Source: Enterococcus hirae ATCC 9790 (GTDB lineage Bacteria; Bacillota; Bacilli; Lactobacillales; Enterococcaceae). From it: a stretch of 6,231 nucleotides of DNA. Below the pieces are notes generated by a model that was given only the letters and a program-made list of their open reading frames with translations, made no database searches and had not been told where the DNA came from. The position numbers and the translations under genes were made by a program. Where the stretch lies: contig NC_018081.1 in NCBI RefSeq assembly GCF_000271405.2, forward strand, positions 1,520,001-1,526,231. The letters are read 5' to 3'. This document shows positions 5,346 through 6,231 of this stretch, in pieces (position 1 is the stretch's first letter; the number at the start of each line of letters is the position of its first letter).

Positions 5346-5409
5346 ACGATGTTCCAATCGGAAAGAAGTTGTCGCAGAAGTGTCTAGCTCTGGGAAATAA
5401 GCAGGAACA
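5346..5409 (+). repeat. Dispersed intergenic repeat, segment C
   Basis: This segment lies between the thioesterase stop and its terminator. ACGATGTTCCAA (5346-5357) equals the reverse complement of 1243-1254. The portion 5368-5409 matches 1147-1188 at 33 of 42 positions, including GAAATAAGC. It appears to be the fullest copy in the window of an intergenic repeat family. Confidence 0.6.
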
Positions 5410-5424
5410 ACAAGCGGAAAAGAG

Positions 5425-5474
5425 AGTGGGACAATAGTCAGAAAAAAATCTGATTATTGCCCCATTTTTTTTTT
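5425..5474 (+). terminator. GTGGGAC-type Rho-independent terminator
   Basis: GGGACAATAGTCAGA (5428-5442) pairs with TCTGATTATTGCCCC (5449-5463), with one A-C mismatch and one G-T pair, around a loop of six A. Ten T follow (5465-5474). The GAGAGTGGGAC opening is characteristic of many enterococcal terminators. It ends the kinase-thioesterase operon. Confidence 0.92.
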
Positions 5475-5484
5475 GATTTTAAGG

Positions 5485-5513
5485 TACACAAAAAGCACAC
5501 AACCTTGTATGAT
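5485..5513 (+). promoter_or_regulatory. Candidate transposase promoter
   Basis: The -35-like TACACA (5485-5490, 4 of 6 consensus), a 17-base spacer and the -10 TATGAT (5508-5513, 5 of 6) are present. The predicted start near 5520 lies after the left arm of the ribosome-binding-site hairpin (5492-5506), so an mRNA from this promoter would not contain that arm. Confidence 0.5.
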
Positions 5514-5549
5514 TAAAGTGCCTAAACAAAAATCAAAGGAGTGTGCCTT
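5492..5549 (+). promoter_or_regulatory. Inverted repeat hiding the transposase ribosome-binding site
   Basis: GCACAC (5495-5500) pairs with GTGTGC (5541-5546), and CCTT (5503-5506) pairs with AAGG (5536-5539), with a small internal loop. The pairs A5492-T5549 and A5493-T5548 can close the base. The paired region covers the Shine-Dalgarno AAGGAG (5536-5541). Transcripts entering from outside would form it; transcripts from the internal promoter would not. Confidence 0.6.
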
Positions 5550-6231
5550 ATGTTTAAAAAATTATACCATCAACCAAACAACTTTACCACTAGATGTAGA
5601 ACATTATATTCCAGAAACGGATGTTGCCTTTGCGGTTCACTCGTTAGTAGAAGCAATCCCGCAAGCGCTCTTCAACCAAATTGAACAACAGCTGGGACGT
5701 CCAGCCTATCACCCCAAAATGATGTTGAAAATTCTTCTTTATGCCTACACGCAACGTGTTTTTTCTGGCAGAAAGATCGAATTTTTATTAGACGATAGTT
5801 ACCGTATGCGTTGGCTAGCCAATCATGAACAAGTGAGTTACCGCACGATCAATCGATTCAGAAGTCAGGAAACGACAGCTCAGCTTCTAGCAGAGGCTTT
5901 TTGTGTTGTTTCGCCGTCAACTGATAACCAATCAAGTGTAGATAATGAAGCCATCTTCGTTGACGGTACGAAAATTGAAGCAGACGCCAATAAGTTCAGC
6001 TTTGTTTGGCGTAAAGCCACCACTCGGTATGAACGGTTGTTAGATGAAAAATCAGAAGCTTTTTATCAAACGCTTTATCAAGAGGAAATTCTTCCTTGCT
6101 TAAAAGAAGAAAGTCAATCCGATGGATTGACGAGCGGACCAGTTAGAAGAAGTCGCTCATCATTTAGAAGCTGAACTCCATGAAACACAAGTACAATTAA
6201 CACATGAAAAAATGCAAAGAAAAGCAAAAGT
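5550..6231 (+). pseudogene. IS1182-family transposase, frameshifted and cut by the window end
   Basis: The expected start is ATG 5550, with AAAGGAG (5535-5541) 8 bases upstream. That frame stops after 44 codons at 5682-5684. The transposase continues in the next frame from about 5560 (NYTINQTTLPLDVEHYIPE, the family N-terminus), so the A6 run at 5556-5561 appears to hold one extra base. That frame carries the DUF772-type N-terminal domain (GRPAYHPKMMLKILLYAYTQ, FSGRKIEFLL, SYRTINRFR). It also has EAIFVDGTKIEADANKF, where the Asp at 5962-5964 is the first DDE catalytic residue. Near 6136 a second extra base moves the homologous frame on to QLEEVAHHLEAELHETQVQ, read from 6140 to the edge, while the former frame stops at 6172-6174. 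It is either a decayed transposase or carries sequencing indels. An in-frame upstream ATG at 5509 has no ribosome-binding site. Confidence 0.85.

Larger units (their letters stand above)
5476..6231 (+). mobile_element. IS1182-family insertion sequence, left part (continues past the window)
   Basis: The element is recognised from its transposase. Its left boundary is not exact: it must lie between the thioesterase terminator T-tract (ends 5474) and the transposase ribosome-binding site (5536), probably close to 5476-5490. The right end and its inverted repeat are outside the window, so terminal repeats and target duplication cannot be checked. The element sits directly against the terminator, so the insertion seems not to have harmed the upstream operon. 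Confidence 0.8.

Noticed and set aside
5473..5549. TTG 5473 or ATG 5509 as the transposase start
   Set aside because: Neither has a ribosome-binding site and 5473 lies in the terminator T-tract. The family N-terminus and the AAAGGAG site point to ATG 5550 with a frameshift.
1..6231. CRISPR array, phage attachment site or toxin-antitoxin pair
   Set aside because: No regularly spaced repeats, no integrase, and no recognisable toxin or antitoxin gene were seen. The tRNA genes have no partial 3' duplicates.

Overview
The window looks like a chromosomal segment from a low-GC Gram-positive coccus, most likely Enterococcus. The 3' end of the 23S rRNA, the 5S rRNA, the PepC protein and the GTGGGAC-type terminator all fit that genus. 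I cannot settle the species from the sequence alone.

The left part (1-575) is the tail of an rRNA operon: the 23S 3' end, a spacer, 5S, three small hairpins, tRNA-Asn(GTT), then a strong terminator. Next comes a small gene for a HesB/YqkB-like protein (787-1137) that lacks the usual Cys-Gly-Cys signature. It is followed by about 400 bases without a convincing gene but rich in inverted repeats. A tRNA-Thr(GGT) on the minus strand (1596-1668) and a second, identical tRNA-Asn on the plus strand (1875-1948) are divergently arranged. Each has its own clear promoter and terminator, so the second tRNA-Asn is expressed independently of the rRNA operon.

The middle part is pepC (2134-3462), a cytoplasmic cysteine aminopeptidase with its own promoter and terminator. 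After it comes a two-gene operon: a fructosamine-kinase-family protein (3745-4578) and an acyl-ACP thioesterase (4594-5331, TTG start) 15 bases downstream. The operon ends at an enterococcal GTGGGAC-type terminator.

The right end (about 5476 onward) is the left part of an IS1182-family insertion sequence sitting directly against the T-tract of that terminator. Its transposase frame is broken by two apparent one-base insertions. An inverted repeat at the IS end can pair with and hide the transposase ribosome-binding site, which would keep read-through transcripts silent.

There is no obvious new defence or mobile system. The most interesting items are a dispersed intergenic repeat present in three related segments (two of which form a perfect 23-bp hairpin), the IS hairpin over the ribosome-binding site, the paired transposase frameshifts, and the cysteine-poor HesB-like protein.
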